From: a virus | IMG/VR virus record: IMGVR_UViG_3300047554_000268 | Span: 1-28,497 of that record | Length of the DNA: 28,497 nt | Reading direction: 5' to 3' (one strand) | Translations under genes and position numbers: made by a program | The notes under the pieces: generated by a model | What the model was told of the DNA's origin: nothing | The model's input: the letters and a program-made list of their open reading frames with translations, nothing else | The model's database searches: none | Shown here: one piece after another, positions 6,558-13,149 of the stretch | Layout of the letters: every line of letters starts with the position of its first letter | How positions within the stretch are numbered: the first letter of the stretch is position 1

Positions 6558-6688
6558 GGCTTCTCCAGCAGGGTGCGAAATTTCTTGAAGAAGGCACATC
6601 GACATAGAATTCCTTTTGCCTTCGGATTCTTCGCGCGCGGGCATAGCGGGTCGTGTGTCACACTGGTACCAGATTTTGTACCACTCAT
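6554..6688 (-). CDS. Basic 44-residue microprotein with C-x-C
   Basis: This small ORF starts at an ATG overlapping the stop of the upstream gene and ends at a TGA overlapping the ATG of the next, the same ATGA arrangement on both sides. The product begins M-S-G-T-K-S-G-T, has C-R-C near its middle and is rich in Lys/Arg. Similar short basic proteins with an S-G-T-x3-T-H-D-P-L-C start are common in actinobacterial phages as far as I recall. Function unknown, possibly nucleic-acid binding. Confidence 0.7.
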   Translation of the reverse strand: MSGTKSGTSVTHDPLCPRAKNPKAKGILCRCAFFKKFRTLLEKP

Positions 6689-6984
6689 GACGGCTCCTCC
6701 AGGATGCGAAAGTCCGTCATCCCATCAACCCCGTACGAAACAAAGCCATTCATGTCGTCAGGTGCATCCAAATCCAAATAGCCACCAGAAAGATTCCGTT
6801 GCGTATGAACGACCACTCCGCTACGGAGCTCTCCGTTGTAAACAAACTCAACCCGATCACCATTAGAAGCAATCGCAGAGGTCTGCCCCTCATCGTGGCA
6901 GTCGCACGTGCAAGTATGTGTCCCGTAGTGGACGGGACATGAGTCACAATCACCCGTGATACACCAACCGGACTTCAACGTCAT
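6685..6984 (-). CDS. Cys/His-rich N-terminal knuckle protein
   Basis: The 99-residue product has nine potential metal ligands in residues 8-30 (pattern C-x4-C-x2-C-x2-H-x3-H-x-C-x-C-x-C-H), followed by a beta-rich acidic domain with a hydrophobic core (V-E-F-V-Y, V-V-V-H-T). The ATG at 6984 has GGGGA seven bases upstream and is preferred over the ATG at 7029. One or two zinc sites are likely; the second domain resembles small beta-barrel (SH3-like) folds, which is a guess. Confidence 0.75.
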   Translation of the reverse strand: MTLKSGWCITGDCDSCPVHYGTHTCTCDCHDEGQTSAIASNGDRVEFVYNGELRSGVVVHTQRNLSGGYLDLDAPDDMNGFVSYGVDGMTDFRILEEPS

Positions 6985-7130
6985 ATAATATCCCCGCTCA
7001 CCACGAGCGAAGCCTTCCACACATTCCACTCGCTAGGCTTCAGGCCAAGCAGATAGTTCTCCAGATCCTTAGCGGCAGCTACACGACCGGCAAGGTATCC
7101 GTCGTTCCATTCGACACTGTGCTCATTCAT
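6981..7130 (-). CDS. 49-residue hypothetical protein
   Basis: The ORF is framed by ATGA-type overlaps on both sides. GAGG lies six bases before its ATG. The product has W-N-D-G-Y-L-A-G-R-V-A-A-A, a pattern seen in small phage helical proteins, and is mostly amphipathic helix. Function unknown. Confidence 0.65.
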   Translation of the reverse strand: MNEHSVEWNDGYLAGRVAAAKDLENYLLGLKPSEWNVWKASLVVSGDII

Positions 7131-7224
7131 AATGAACCTCCTTCGTGACCTTACGCTTCTTCCACTTCATGATCCAAGCCTGTCGCTTCTTACTCCACTT
7201 CCACTTACCAACCAACTGCTTCAT
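7123..7224 (-). CDS. Very basic Lys/Trp-rich 33-residue microprotein
   Basis: The ATG at 7224 has GAGAGGA upstream and overlaps the previous stop; the TGA overlaps the next gene by eight bases. The product contains about 12 Lys/Arg and four Trp in 33 residues (K-W-K-W-S-K-K-R near the start). It could bind nucleic acid or membranes. No family recognised. Confidence 0.6.
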   Translation of the reverse strand: MKQLVGKWKWSKKRQAWIMKWKKRKVTKEVHYE

Positions 7225-7397
7225 CTCGTCCTCTCAATCAAACCAACGATCTCGCTACGGTACACGCGCCTCTCATCGGCACGGACAGTAGCAATAAACT
7301 TACAGGTACACTCATCACTCTCTCTAGCGTTGTCAGTATCCCACACGCACAGCACATCATGCGGGGTATCCATGCACAGCTCGTCTTCCATAGCCAT
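7221..7397 (-). CDS. 58-residue acidic Cys-containing hypothetical protein
   Basis: The ATG at 7397 is preceded by TTGGAGGATT, a strong ribosome site. The product has Cys at 8, 17, 30 and 32 (C-T-C), an acidic first half and an Arg-rich C-terminal helix. Stop and next start overlap as ATGA. Four well-spaced Cys could form one zinc site. Function unknown. Confidence 0.65.
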   Translation of the reverse strand: MAMEDELCMDTPHDVLCVWDTDNARESDECTCKFIATVRADERRVYRSEIVGLIERTR

Positions 7398-7663
7398 CAG
7401 TAATCCTCCAATAATGTCGGGTCAGCAACAGTAAGCAACGCACCACAACAGGCACACATTGCGTCAAGCATGAACATACCAGGCAGTAGCTCCTGCGGGT
7501 CGAAGATGCAGCAGATCAGCAGCATGTCCGAACCACACGGGCACACTGTTGTCGGTACACCACGATAGTCAGCACCGGCAGGCTCACCCAGTGCAGCAAA
7601 CGGATGGTTCAAAACCCGTTGGCGTGCAACAACTTTTCGGTTCCTGCGAAACAGTCTCATCAT
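7397..7663 (-). CDS. Zinc-ribbon-like hypothetical protein
   Basis: The 88-residue product has a basic N-terminus (R-L-F-R-R-N-R-K) and two Cys clusters: C-P-C-G (41-43), C-C (51-52) and C-A-C-C-G (70-73), arranged like a zinc ribbon. The basic start may contact nucleic acid. ATG 7663 or 7660 are both possible; the former overlaps the stop of the lysozyme-like gene. Function unknown. Confidence 0.7.
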   Translation of the reverse strand: MMRLFRRNRKVVARQRVLNHPFAALGEPAGADYRGVPTTVCPCGSDMLLICCIFDPQELLPGMFMLDAMCACCGALLTVADPTLLEDY

Positions 7664-8070
7664 GGGACCAGCCTATTGCATCGAGAGCCAGCAAGATACC
7701 AATGCTGCCACTCCGACCAGCGTGTCGTGTGATGCAGGGTGAGTACGAACGCAGCATCCTGCACACGCTCAGGCCACTTGTTCATCGGAGTACGACGCAA
7801 CACTGCTGAATATTTATTCGGGGTAGGATGCCAGGTGCGAAGCCACGGAAGAATATTCCACGACATACCGACACGCATAGCGTCAGTAACCTGATACTTC
7901 CCACGATGATTGCCGGTGTGGGACACGGCAGTAGGTATCCCACGAGACTCACGGTACGACACGCACGACATGAAAGCCTTCGTCTGTGAATCAACATGCA
8001 CCATCGGGACGCTCGCACCAGAAGCTCCAGTAGCAGCCAGTAGCACGGTAGAAATCAGTCCACTAATCAC
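7660..8070 (-). CDS. Secreted lysozyme / transglycosylase-like protein
   Basis: The 136-residue protein begins with a hydrophobic signal-like segment (about residues 1-20, A-x-G-A-S-G-A-S end). It continues with C-V-S-Y-R-E-S-R-G (catalytic-type Glu41), then G-N-H-R-G-K-Y-Q (53-60) and a W-rich C-terminal part with a second Cys. This is the pattern of resuscitation-promoting-factor/transglycosylase domains that cleave peptidoglycan glycans. Start is GTG with GGAG six bases upstream. It sits among early-type genes, not beside a holin, so its role could be lysis, wall remodelling or exclusion. The family is likely; the role is open. Confidence 0.7.
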   Translation of the reverse strand: MISGLISTVLLAATGASGASVPMVHVDSQTKAFMSCVSYRESRGIPTAVSHTGNHRGKYQVTDAMRVGMSWNILPWLRTWHPTPNKYSAVLRRTPMNKWPERVQDAAFVLTLHHTTRWSEWQHWYLAGSRCNRLVP

Positions 8071-8362
8071 CTTGCACTCCTTCCACGGATGTCACGCCCA
8101 TCATGCGGAACATGTACACCCGAGGTTCAGCGACAGCAGCGGGATACTTCTTCAAGTACCTCTCCGCCACAGTCTTAGATTCAAACGGCCCGTGAGCAGT
8201 GACCGCTACACCAGGTTGGTTCAGTATAACGCACCACCATTCACGGTCGATCATCTTGTCCCACGCCAGGGACAGTACGTCCTTAGCCATGACACCCACA
8301 TCCTCATGCTCAGCCTCAAGCAACGCAACCATCGCGTCAATCTCAGCTTTACGCGCTCTCAC
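8063..8362 (-). CDS. Hypothetical 99-residue protein
   Basis: I chose GTG 8362 because GCAGGAG lies seven bases upstream; an in-frame ATG at 8404 would overlap the WhiB gene by 56 bases. The first part is a charged helix (R-A-R-K-A-E-I-D-A-M-V). The second contains W-W-C-V-I-L-N and F-E-S-K-T-V-A-E-R-Y-L-K-K, like small phage proteins that pair a beta hairpin with a helix. Function unknown. Confidence 0.65.
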   Translation of the reverse strand: MRARKAEIDAMVALLEAEHEDVGVMAKDVLSLAWDKMIDREWWCVILNQPGVAVTAHGPFESKTVAERYLKKYPAAVAEPRVYMFRMMGVTSVEGVQGD

Positions 8363-8654
8363 GTTCACGCTCCTGCGGAAAGTACCGAGCAGTGGGATCT
8401 TCAAGGATAATGTTCAGCCGCTTCCGCTCAGCGGAACGCTCAGTTGGGGACATGCCAGCCCAGAAACCACCCGACGTACCCTCATGATGCAGTGACCACT
8501 CACGACACTCAGCCAGCATGTCACACCTGGCGCACGCTGCACGCAGAATCTCAATACCCACATAGGGGCGAGACACACCCTGCGGTGAGGCACAAAACAT
8601 TTCGGGACCGATCTCCGTGCAAGGCTCGTTACCCTTGAAGTCTGGGTACTTCAC
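8349..8654 (-). CDS. WhiB-family iron-sulfur regulator
   Basis: From GTG 8654 the product is 101 residues with Cys12, Cys41, Cys44 and Cys50, the C-xn-C-x2-C-x5-C cluster of WhiB-like proteins, followed by G-G-F-W-A-G (62-67), a variant of the G-[VI]-W-G-G turn, and a basic segment (T-E-R-S-A-E-R-K-R-L). Family members bind a 4Fe-4S cluster and act on the sigma-A/core polymerase complex. Phage versions are known to alter host transcription and exclusion. The GTG start is preceded by GAGGGGA; an upstream ATG (8768) would add a sequence unlike the family. Confidence 0.9.
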   Translation of the reverse strand: MKYPDFKGNEPCTEIGPEMFCASPQGVSRPYVGIEILRAACARCDMLAECREWSLHHEGTSGGFWAGMSPTERSAERKRLNIILEDPTARYFPQERERESA

Positions 8655-8803
8655 TTGATTCCCCTCTCGGTCATCTCTAGGTCCAGGCAGGACAGGCCAC
8701 AGAAATGCAGCCCGTCGTAACGCACCCACGTGTCGGGAACCATGCCATGAAACAGTTCCTGCTTCCAATCACAATGATCACAGATAACCATTTCTTTTAT
8801 CAT
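8651..8803 (-). CDS. 50-residue treble-clef-like Cys protein
   Basis: The ORF is bounded by overlapping start/stop signals on both sides (ATGA at 8803-8800; TGA overlapping the WhiB GTG). Cys8-x2-Cys11 and Cys35-x3-Cys39 are spaced as a small zinc knuckle. The ATG at 8803 has GAGGG about eight bases upstream. Its placement directly before WhiB suggests a linked regulatory role, which is speculation. Confidence 0.65.
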   Translation of the reverse strand: MIKEMVICDHCDWKQELFHGMVPDTWVRYDGLHFCGLSCLDLEMTERGIK

Positions 8804-9003
8804 GCCTTCACCCTCTCTCTCAAAGCCTCAATAGCCTCATCATCATAGCCTAGATACTCAATGGCGGTAGCAGCATAGTCCATACTGCCAGCATCAGCAT
8901 ACGGATATGGCCTCGGCTCGAAGTTACGGAACTCGCACCACCGTAGGTACATGACACGTGCCATGAGTGCCGTGACTGCCTGTGTTTCCATGTCGTTGCT
9001 CAT
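8800..9003 (-). CDS. Hypothetical 67-residue protein
   Basis: The product is helical and Arg/Glu-rich, with W-C-E-F-R-N-F-E-P-R in the middle. The ATG overlaps the stop of the methyltransferase gene (TAATG), and the stop overlaps the next start. No family recognised. It may be a partner of the methyltransferase only in the sense of coupled translation. Confidence 0.7.
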   Translation of the reverse strand: MSNDMETQAVTALMARVMYLRWCEFRNFEPRPYPYADAGSMDYAATAIEYLGYDDEAIEALRERVKA

Positions 9004-9929
9004 TACTTGCCCATTCTTTCTAGTAGTTGTATCGCTAGGCGTGCCTGCTGCGGAACCACGCCATTACCGAGCATCTTCAGCTCCTGCGTAGGTGTCAAGT
9101 CGTGGCCTGTCACCCAACCCTCGGGCAAACCCATCATCCACTCAACCATCGCAGGGTTCAGTCGTGTCTTGCCATTGTTTACGGTAGGTGCTGGTGCTTT
9201 ACGTCCAGTCACTCGCTCCCACCTGGCTATGGCGTAACCGTACTGACCCCAATCAACTCCTGATGCAGGCTCCTGCCGTGACCGTTGCCGTTCCGATGCT
9301 TCGCCTTCTGCGTGTTCTTCCACGCTTCCCATTCGTCGGGTGTCTTGTTGTTCCCCATGTCCACCACTGTCGGTGTCGGTAGCAGTTGAGTTACGGCTAT
9401 CGTTTGTAGCCCATTCGCTGACTGAGAACGGGAACCCGAAAGGTTCGGACCCTTGTAGTCCGAGTGCTGCGGGGTAGGCAGCAATGAACACCCTTGCACG
9501 TTGGTGGGGTGCACCGGCATCTGATGCTCGGACAACACCCCATCTTGCACCATACCCCAGCTCGGCAATTTCCCCGAGAACTTCACGGAGTCCGAGAGTA
9601 ACGTGTCCTCTAACGTTCTCCAGTAGCACGAGTCGTGGTCGAAGTACGCTAATTCCCTCACGAATGTACGGCCATAGGTGTCGCTCATCATTCTCTCCCT
9701 TACGTAAACCAGCATGGCTAAACGGCTGACACGGATAACCACCCGTCATCACATCAACAGGTGCAACCGTAGTCCAGTCAATCTTCTTGATATCACCCAG
9801 GTTAGGTGCGTCATGGTGCGAACTGAGTACCTTGCATGCTGCGGGTTCGATCTCCGAGTACCATGCGAGATCACCACCAACGGCCATGTCTAGGCCACCG
9901 TATCCCGTGAATAGGGAACCTACTCTCAT
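9003..9929 (-). CDS. DNA cytosine-5 methyltransferase
   Basis: The 308-residue protein has the ordered C5-MTase motifs: motif I S-L-F-T-G-Y-G-G-L-D (5-14), motif IV G-G-Y-P-C-Q-P-F-S (catalytic Cys67), motif VI E-N-V (104-106), motif VIII Q-R-A-R-V-F (143-148) and motif X G-N-G-V-V-P-Q-Q-A near the C-terminus. It transfers a methyl group from S-adenosylmethionine to C5 of cytosine. The target-recognition region (about 160-275) is Ser/Glu/Arg-rich and short. No partner endonuclease is visible, so protection of phage DNA from host restriction is the likely role. GAAAGAGGTGAC precedes the ATG. Confidence 0.93.
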   Translation of the reverse strand: MRVGSLFTGYGGLDMAVGGDLAWYSEIEPAACKVLSSHHDAPNLGDIKKIDWTTVAPVDVMTGGYPCQPFSHAGLRKGENDERHLWPYIREGISVLRPRLVLLENVRGHVTLGLREVLGEIAELGYGARWGVVRASDAGAPHQRARVFIAAYPAALGLQGSEPFGFPFSVSEWATNDSRNSTATDTDSGGHGEQQDTRRMGSVEEHAEGEASERQRSRQEPASGVDWGQYGYAIARWERVTGRKAPAPTVNNGKTRLNPAMVEWMMGLPEGWVTGHDLTPTQELKMLGNGVVPQQARLAIQLLERMGK

Positions 9930-10402
9930 ACTGTCACCTCTTTCGCGTTAGTCCACTTGATCTCCGCTTGCTGGCAATACAACTTGTGGTCAATGCCAAC
10001 GTAGTCACGCCACATCACGCTGTCCTCACCCACCCACTCAATGAATGAACCAGGCCGAACGAACGGAGCTACGGTAGCGAGGAACAATCCCTCCTGACCG
10101 CTCTTGTTGTCATACAGGTCAAGACGTACCCAAGTATTAGTGACATTGCCACTCTCGTCGGTATCTGAGTAGTGCGCCACCTCAAAACCGAGACCGTTAG
10201 GCCCGAAGATGTCGGCCACGGACTCGCTGTTCTCCCAACCGGCAGGCATCCACGAGAACCAACGCTCCGTCATCTCGCCACCCGTATACACACCGCCACG
10301 CTTCAGGTCATCACGCTTATTCAGTTCACGCAAAGCGTTCAGCACCTCATCGGTATCGGGGATGATGAAGTCTGCGTTGCGAATCTGTACGTAGTACCCC
10401 AT
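9926..10402 (-). CDS. Conserved phage protein, 158 residues
   Basis: The product starts M-G-Y-Y-V-Q-I-R-N-A-D-F and contains G-G-V-Y-T-G-G-E-M-T, W-F-S-W-M and L-Y-D-N-K-S-G-Q-E, a pattern I recall from many actinobacterial phage proteins of unknown function. It is probably a single alpha/beta domain with no membrane or signal segment. The methyltransferase ATG overlaps its stop by 4 bases. GAGGGAGAG precedes its ATG. Confidence 0.8.
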   Translation of the reverse strand: MGYYVQIRNADFIIPDTDEVLNALRELNKRDDLKRGGVYTGGEMTERWFSWMPAGWENSESVADIFGPNGLGFEVAHYSDTDESGNVTNTWVRLDLYDNKSGQEGLFLATVAPFVRPGSFIEWVGEDSVMWRDYVGIDHKLYCQQAEIKWTNAKEVTV

Positions 10403-10406
10403 TGTC

Positions 10407-10538
10407 TTACTCTCCCTCTGTTAGTTCGTCTCTACAGTCAGCGCACATACGCAAACCGTCATGCTCTTCCAACTCGCGCCAATCTACCACAGCCCAGCAT
10501 CGTTCGCACTCGAATTCGTCAGGCTCATCTCTGTCCAT
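10407..10538 (-). CDS. 43-residue CxxC-CxxC knuckle protein
   Basis: The acidic product has C-E-R-C at 11-14 and C-A-D-C at 32-35, a zinc-ribbon-like pair. The start-associated sequence TAGAGAGAGGATAAGTGTC precedes the ATG at 10538. It shares both Cys motifs with the 34-residue gene at 12196-12300, so they are probable paralogues. Confidence 0.7.
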   Translation of the reverse strand: MDRDEPDEFECERCWAVVDWRELEEHDGLRMCADCRDELTEGE

Positions 10539-10554
10539 GACACTTATCCTCTCT

Positions 10555-10830
10555 CTAGTTAGTTACAGGACGTACCCAGAAGGAATGTCGGTCAAACGTA
10601 GCATAAATCTCAGCTCCGTTCACACGCTGACCCTCAATAATGGAAACCGTGGACAAGTATTCGTCCTCGCTATACAGTCCGTCTCCATCATAGTTGAGAG
10701 CGTTCATGTCATTCCATTCCAACAGTACGTCAAGAATGTAATTGACTGCATCGGAGTATTCGTCAAACTCTTGCGGCTCCATCTCGGGCAGATACCCCGA
10801 CATATTGTATCCCGCTACCCATGTGTTCAT
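10555..10830 (-). CDS. Acidic hypothetical protein, 91 residues
   Basis: The product begins M-N-T-W-V-A-G-Y-N-M-S-G-Y-L-P-E, has two acidic helices and ends in a beta-like W-V-R-P segment. A G-Y-L-P-E-M-E-P motif of this kind occurs in other actinobacterial phage proteins as I recall. CAGAGAGAGGTAACACA precedes the ATG. Strong negative charge could mean a DNA mimic or anti-restriction role, but nothing in the sequence proves this. Confidence 0.75.
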   Translation of the reverse strand: MNTWVAGYNMSGYLPEMEPQEFDEYSDAVNYILDVLLEWNDMNALNYDGDGLYSEDEYLSTVSIIEGQRVNGAEIYATFDRHSFWVRPVTN

Positions 10831-10855
10831 TGTGTTACCTCTCTCTGTTAGTTAG

Positions 10856-10996
10856 TTACATTCCCTCAATATACCCAGCGAAACCAATCACACCAACCAG
10901 GAAAGCAATAATCAGGCCGGCACGACCGTAACCTAGCACGTTCAGCATCCATCGCTCGCCTTTATCTGTCAAGATGACGGGGTTTCTCTTGCTCAT
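10856..10996 (-). CDS. 46-residue single-pass membrane protein
   Basis: The product has a charged N-terminal half (S-K-R-N-P-V-I-L-T-D-K-G-E-R) and a C-terminal hydrophobic segment (about residues 28-42, L-I-I-A-F-L-V-G-V-I-G-F). GGAGGAAGGTGAC precedes the ATG at 10996. A tail-anchored inner-membrane peptide is likely. Function unknown. Confidence 0.65.
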   Translation of the reverse strand: MSKRNPVILTDKGERWMLNVLGYGRAGLIIAFLVGVIGFAGYIEGM

Positions 10997-10997
10997 G

Positions 10998-11144
10998 TCA
11001 CCTTCCTCCCCACATAGCGATCAGCTCATCGGATGTAGGCAGGTAGCGCCCAGCGGGGGACGCTGCCCAGCATGTGAGGCACACATCACCAGGGAAAATC
11101 TCTAGACGGTCAGTATCGGTCCCGCATGTTGCGCAAGTAATCAT
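10998..11144 (-). CDS. 48-residue CxxC-CxxC knuckle protein
   Basis: From ATG 11144 the product begins M-I-T-C-A-T-C and has C-L-T-C at 22-25, a compact zinc-ribbon pattern, then a helix with L-P-T-S-D-E-L-I-A-M-W. GAGAGGAAGAG lies upstream. A longer in-frame start at 11189 would overlap the previous gene and lacks support. Confidence 0.7.
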   Translation of the reverse strand: MITCATCGTDTDRLEIFPGDVCLTCWAASPAGRYLPTSDELIAMWGGR

Positions 11145-11148
11145 CTCT

Positions 11149-11403
11149 CTACTCTTCCTCTCCGTAGATTGCCTCACGGATGTAGCCACGAGAGTACGTG
11201 GCAGCCTCGCTAAGTGAGGGAAACCCGCTATTCGGGTACGGATCCCAGGTTCGCACGTCCGTATTCTTCCACGTCACACCATCGTCACCAGTGACCCAGA
11301 AATTGTACGTGCTGCAACCATTCCATGTCACCACACATCCAACCTCGCTATCCCAGGCCAGAATCCATCCGTATTCCATCATGTCAAAGGTTGTCATGTC
11401 CAT
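11149..11403 (-). CDS. Acidic Trp-rich hypothetical protein, 84 residues
   Basis: The ATG at 11403 follows the start-associated sequence CTAGAGAGAGGCAAGACA. The product is Trp/Tyr-rich (five Trp) and beta-like in its first 60 residues, with an acidic C-terminus (G-E-E-E). It might be a small beta sandwich. No family recognised. Confidence 0.7.
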   Translation of the reverse strand: MDMTTFDMMEYGWILAWDSEVGCVVTWNGCSTYNFWVTGDDGVTWKNTDVRTWDPYPNSGFPSLSEAATYSRGYIREAIYGEEE

Positions 11404-11417
11404 TGTCTTGCCTCTCT

Positions 11418-11549
11418 CTAGATTCCGTAGAACTTCGTCAAGCAAGGGCCACAGTAGCAGTCCCCAGGGTTAGCGTCAAACAGGTCACCACAGTAGGCGC
11501 AACCAGTTGAGCCACCATCCAATACTAGCATGAACTCATCCTCGGTCAT
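11418..11549 (-). CDS. 43-residue Cys-knuckle protein
   Basis: The product has C-A-Y-C at 17-20 and C-Y-C-G-P-C at 31-36, a zinc-binding arrangement. Three consecutive ATG codons occur at the start; I chose the third (11549) because the AGAGG site then has normal spacing. It overlaps the stop of the next upstream gene by 14 bases. Confidence 0.65.
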   Translation of the reverse strand: MTEDEFMLVLDGGSTGCAYCGDLFDANPGDCYCGPCLTKFYGI

Positions 11550-11748
11550 CATCATCCTCTTTCACTTGCAGCCACACGCTACCCTGTCCATTTATTTGGA
11601 TAGAAGCGACACCAGAATCGGAAAAATTAGTCCACATGCGCACCTCAACACATTCATCATACGTCGTGTCAATAATTGCGTCACATAGTGCTTTCATAAT
11701 GCGGGCAGCATCCCGCTTACCCAGTAGGTAAGTCACTTCGTTCTGCAT
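11536..11748 (-). CDS. Hypothetical 70-residue protein
   Basis: From ATG 11748 the product begins M-Q-N-E-V-T-Y-L-L-G-K-R-D-A, a helix, followed by a beta-rich half and a very acidic end (E-D-D-D-D). The start follows TAGAGAGAGAGAGGATAGCC, the longest of the block's start-associated sequences. Function unknown. Confidence 0.7.
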   Translation of the reverse strand: MQNEVTYLLGKRDAARIMKALCDAIIDTTYDECVEVRMWTNFSDSGVASIQINGQGSVWLQVKEDDDDRG

Positions 11749-11765
11749 GGCTATCCTCTCTCTCT

Positions 11766-12116
11766 CTACTTGGGCCACACGATATCTATAGCGGCAAGGT
11801 TGCCAACTACGGTCACCAGGTCACTCAGGTCAATAGGTGACGGGAAGAATCTACCACCATCAAAGTCGTCAATGTTGCCCAGTTCATCCGTCCACCAGTC
11901 ACCATCGGCGGAATTCCTCGTCACACTAAAAGCCTCAGACTGCAACTCGTTGGCGTATCCGAAGAAACTACCCTCAGAGTCGGCGACCAACAGGTAGTCG
12001 GTAGTTCCCTCTAGTGGGATCGTGATGCACATGCAGCCGCCTCCCGTGTTCACGTAATCGCCACGGAAACCAGCCTCACGGAGCTTTACAATAGCATGAT
12101 TTGGTGAATAGTTCAT
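11766..12116 (-). CDS. Acidic hypothetical protein, 116 residues
   Basis: The product begins M-N-Y-S-P-N-H-A-I-V-K-L-R-E-A-G-F and has a G-G-G-C-M-C-I-T-I-P segment, then an acidic C-terminal half. It looks like a single alpha/beta domain of a type common in phage early regions. GGAGGGGA lies upstream of the ATG, which shares one base with the stop of the preceding gene. Function unknown. Confidence 0.75.
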   Translation of the reverse strand: MNYSPNHAIVKLREAGFRGDYVNTGGGCMCITIPLEGTTDYLLVADSEGSFFGYANELQSEAFSVTRNSADGDWWTDELGNIDDFDGGRFFPSPIDLSDLVTVVGNLAAIDIVWPK

Positions 12117-12193
12117 CAGTTCCCCTCCAGTTCCTCAAGTTCTTCCTCGGCGCACGCAGCGCACAGATACTCAATATTGTCACAGTTGCACAT
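12116..12193 (-). CDS. 25-residue Cys-rich microprotein
   Basis: The ORF codes for M-C-N-C-D-N-I-E-Y-L-C-A-A-C followed by an all-acidic helix tail. GAGAGGTGAG precedes the ATG. Its TGA shares one base with the next ATG. The four Cys (2, 4, 11, 14) could hold one metal ion. It is very short, so confidence is limited, but its position in a gap-free train and its ribosome site support it. Confidence 0.55.
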   Translation of the reverse strand: MCNCDNIEYLCAACAEEELEELEGN

Positions 12194-12195
12194 CG

Positions 12196-12300
12196 TTACT
12201 CACCTCTCAAACAATCGGCGCACCATAGCGGCGCGTTTAGGTCACCAGGAGTCGCATACGAAACCGACTCCACACTCTCGCAACAGCGTTCGCAAGTCAT
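12196..12300 (-). CDS. 34-residue CxxC-CxxC knuckle protein
   Basis: The product has C-E-R-C at 3-6 and C-A-D-C at 27-30, the same pair as the gene at 10407-10538, and no other recognisable feature. GTGGAGGTG precedes the ATG at 12300, which shares one base with the preceding stop codon. Likely paralogue of 10407-10538. Confidence 0.65.
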   Translation of the reverse strand: MTCERCCESVESVSYATPGDLNAPLWCADCLRGE

Positions 12301-12554
12301 CACCACACCTCCACCGTGTTAGCGTCATCAACCCACGAAAACGCCGCATCCTGAAAGTCAATTACGCTTGCCTCATCTTCCGCCCATGCGAACGTGAAAC
12401 AATCAATTTCTCGGCCCGACTCATCAAACACATTCGCCGTATGTGAACCCTCGCGCCAGCGAATCTTGAGATCCCTCTCGCCGTTAGTCACCTTGACAAC
12501 TACCAGAGACTCCGAATCGGTCTCAATACCGAACCAGTCCGAAACAGTAAACAT
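12300..12554 (-). CDS. First gene of the leftward train, acidic hypothetical
   Basis: The 84-residue product has an acidic beta-rich sequence (I-E-T-D-S-E-S-L-V-V-V-K-V-T-N-G) with several Trp. It follows the start-associated sequence CGAGAGAGAGGCAAGGC. As the promoter-proximal gene of the block it would be among the earliest products. Its acidity would fit a DNA-mimic or inhibitor, which is untested. No family recognised. Confidence 0.7.
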   Translation of the reverse strand: MFTVSDWFGIETDSESLVVVKVTNGERDLKIRWREGSHTANVFDESGREIDCFTFAWAEDEASVIDFQDAAFSWVDDANTVEVW

Positions 12555-12596
12555 GCCTTGCCTCTCTCTCGTGTTGGTAGGCTTTCCACCCCTTCA

Positions 12597-12630
12597 CCTA
12601 GGGACGCACGCTACAACGAACGCCCCTAGG
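12597..12630 (-). other. Leader hairpin before the leftward operon
   Basis: CCTAGGG (12597-12603) and CCCTAGG (12624-12630) form a 7-bp stem, continued after one mismatch by CG/CG. It lies about 43 bases upstream of the first leftward ATG, inside the presumed mRNA leader, so it may regulate or protect that transcript. Confidence 0.4.
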
Positions 12631-13149
12631 ATCAGGCTAGAAAGTCTGTCACACTCTCTCTCTTGCCATCCCGCTACGCGTTCAGGCTCCCCTCCTACCC
12701 AGTTATGGTCCTCCCCTAACTATCGCTCCCCCTTGCGGGATCCTCGCGGGTCAGTCGTTAGGTTGCGCTCATTGTCCAGGGCGGCAGCCACGCCACCCAC
12801 CAGACAGGGCATAGGTTCTATTTGGTCACTCTTGGGCAGTCTCCCCACTCTCAGGGGATCAGTCGTAGATATTCGGCGCGTCGTCTATGTGTCGTCCCCT
12901 TACGCTGGCCCCTTAGGAATGGCTAAATCCCCATGGCCCCGTTCCTCCCCACATTGCGGGAGAGGCCCCCCGCGTGGTCGTTGTGGCGTGCAAGTTAGTC
13001 CCATAGCGATATCCGCTACGCGCTGCCCAATGTGTAGTTGTCAAGTGAAGCCCAAGCGGGCGAGGGGGAGGGGCTCGCGCCCCGTCCGTCCTGCCGCACG
13101 TCAAAATCTGCCCGACAACGCGCCGAAAGTCAAGCCGATTCCCATAACG

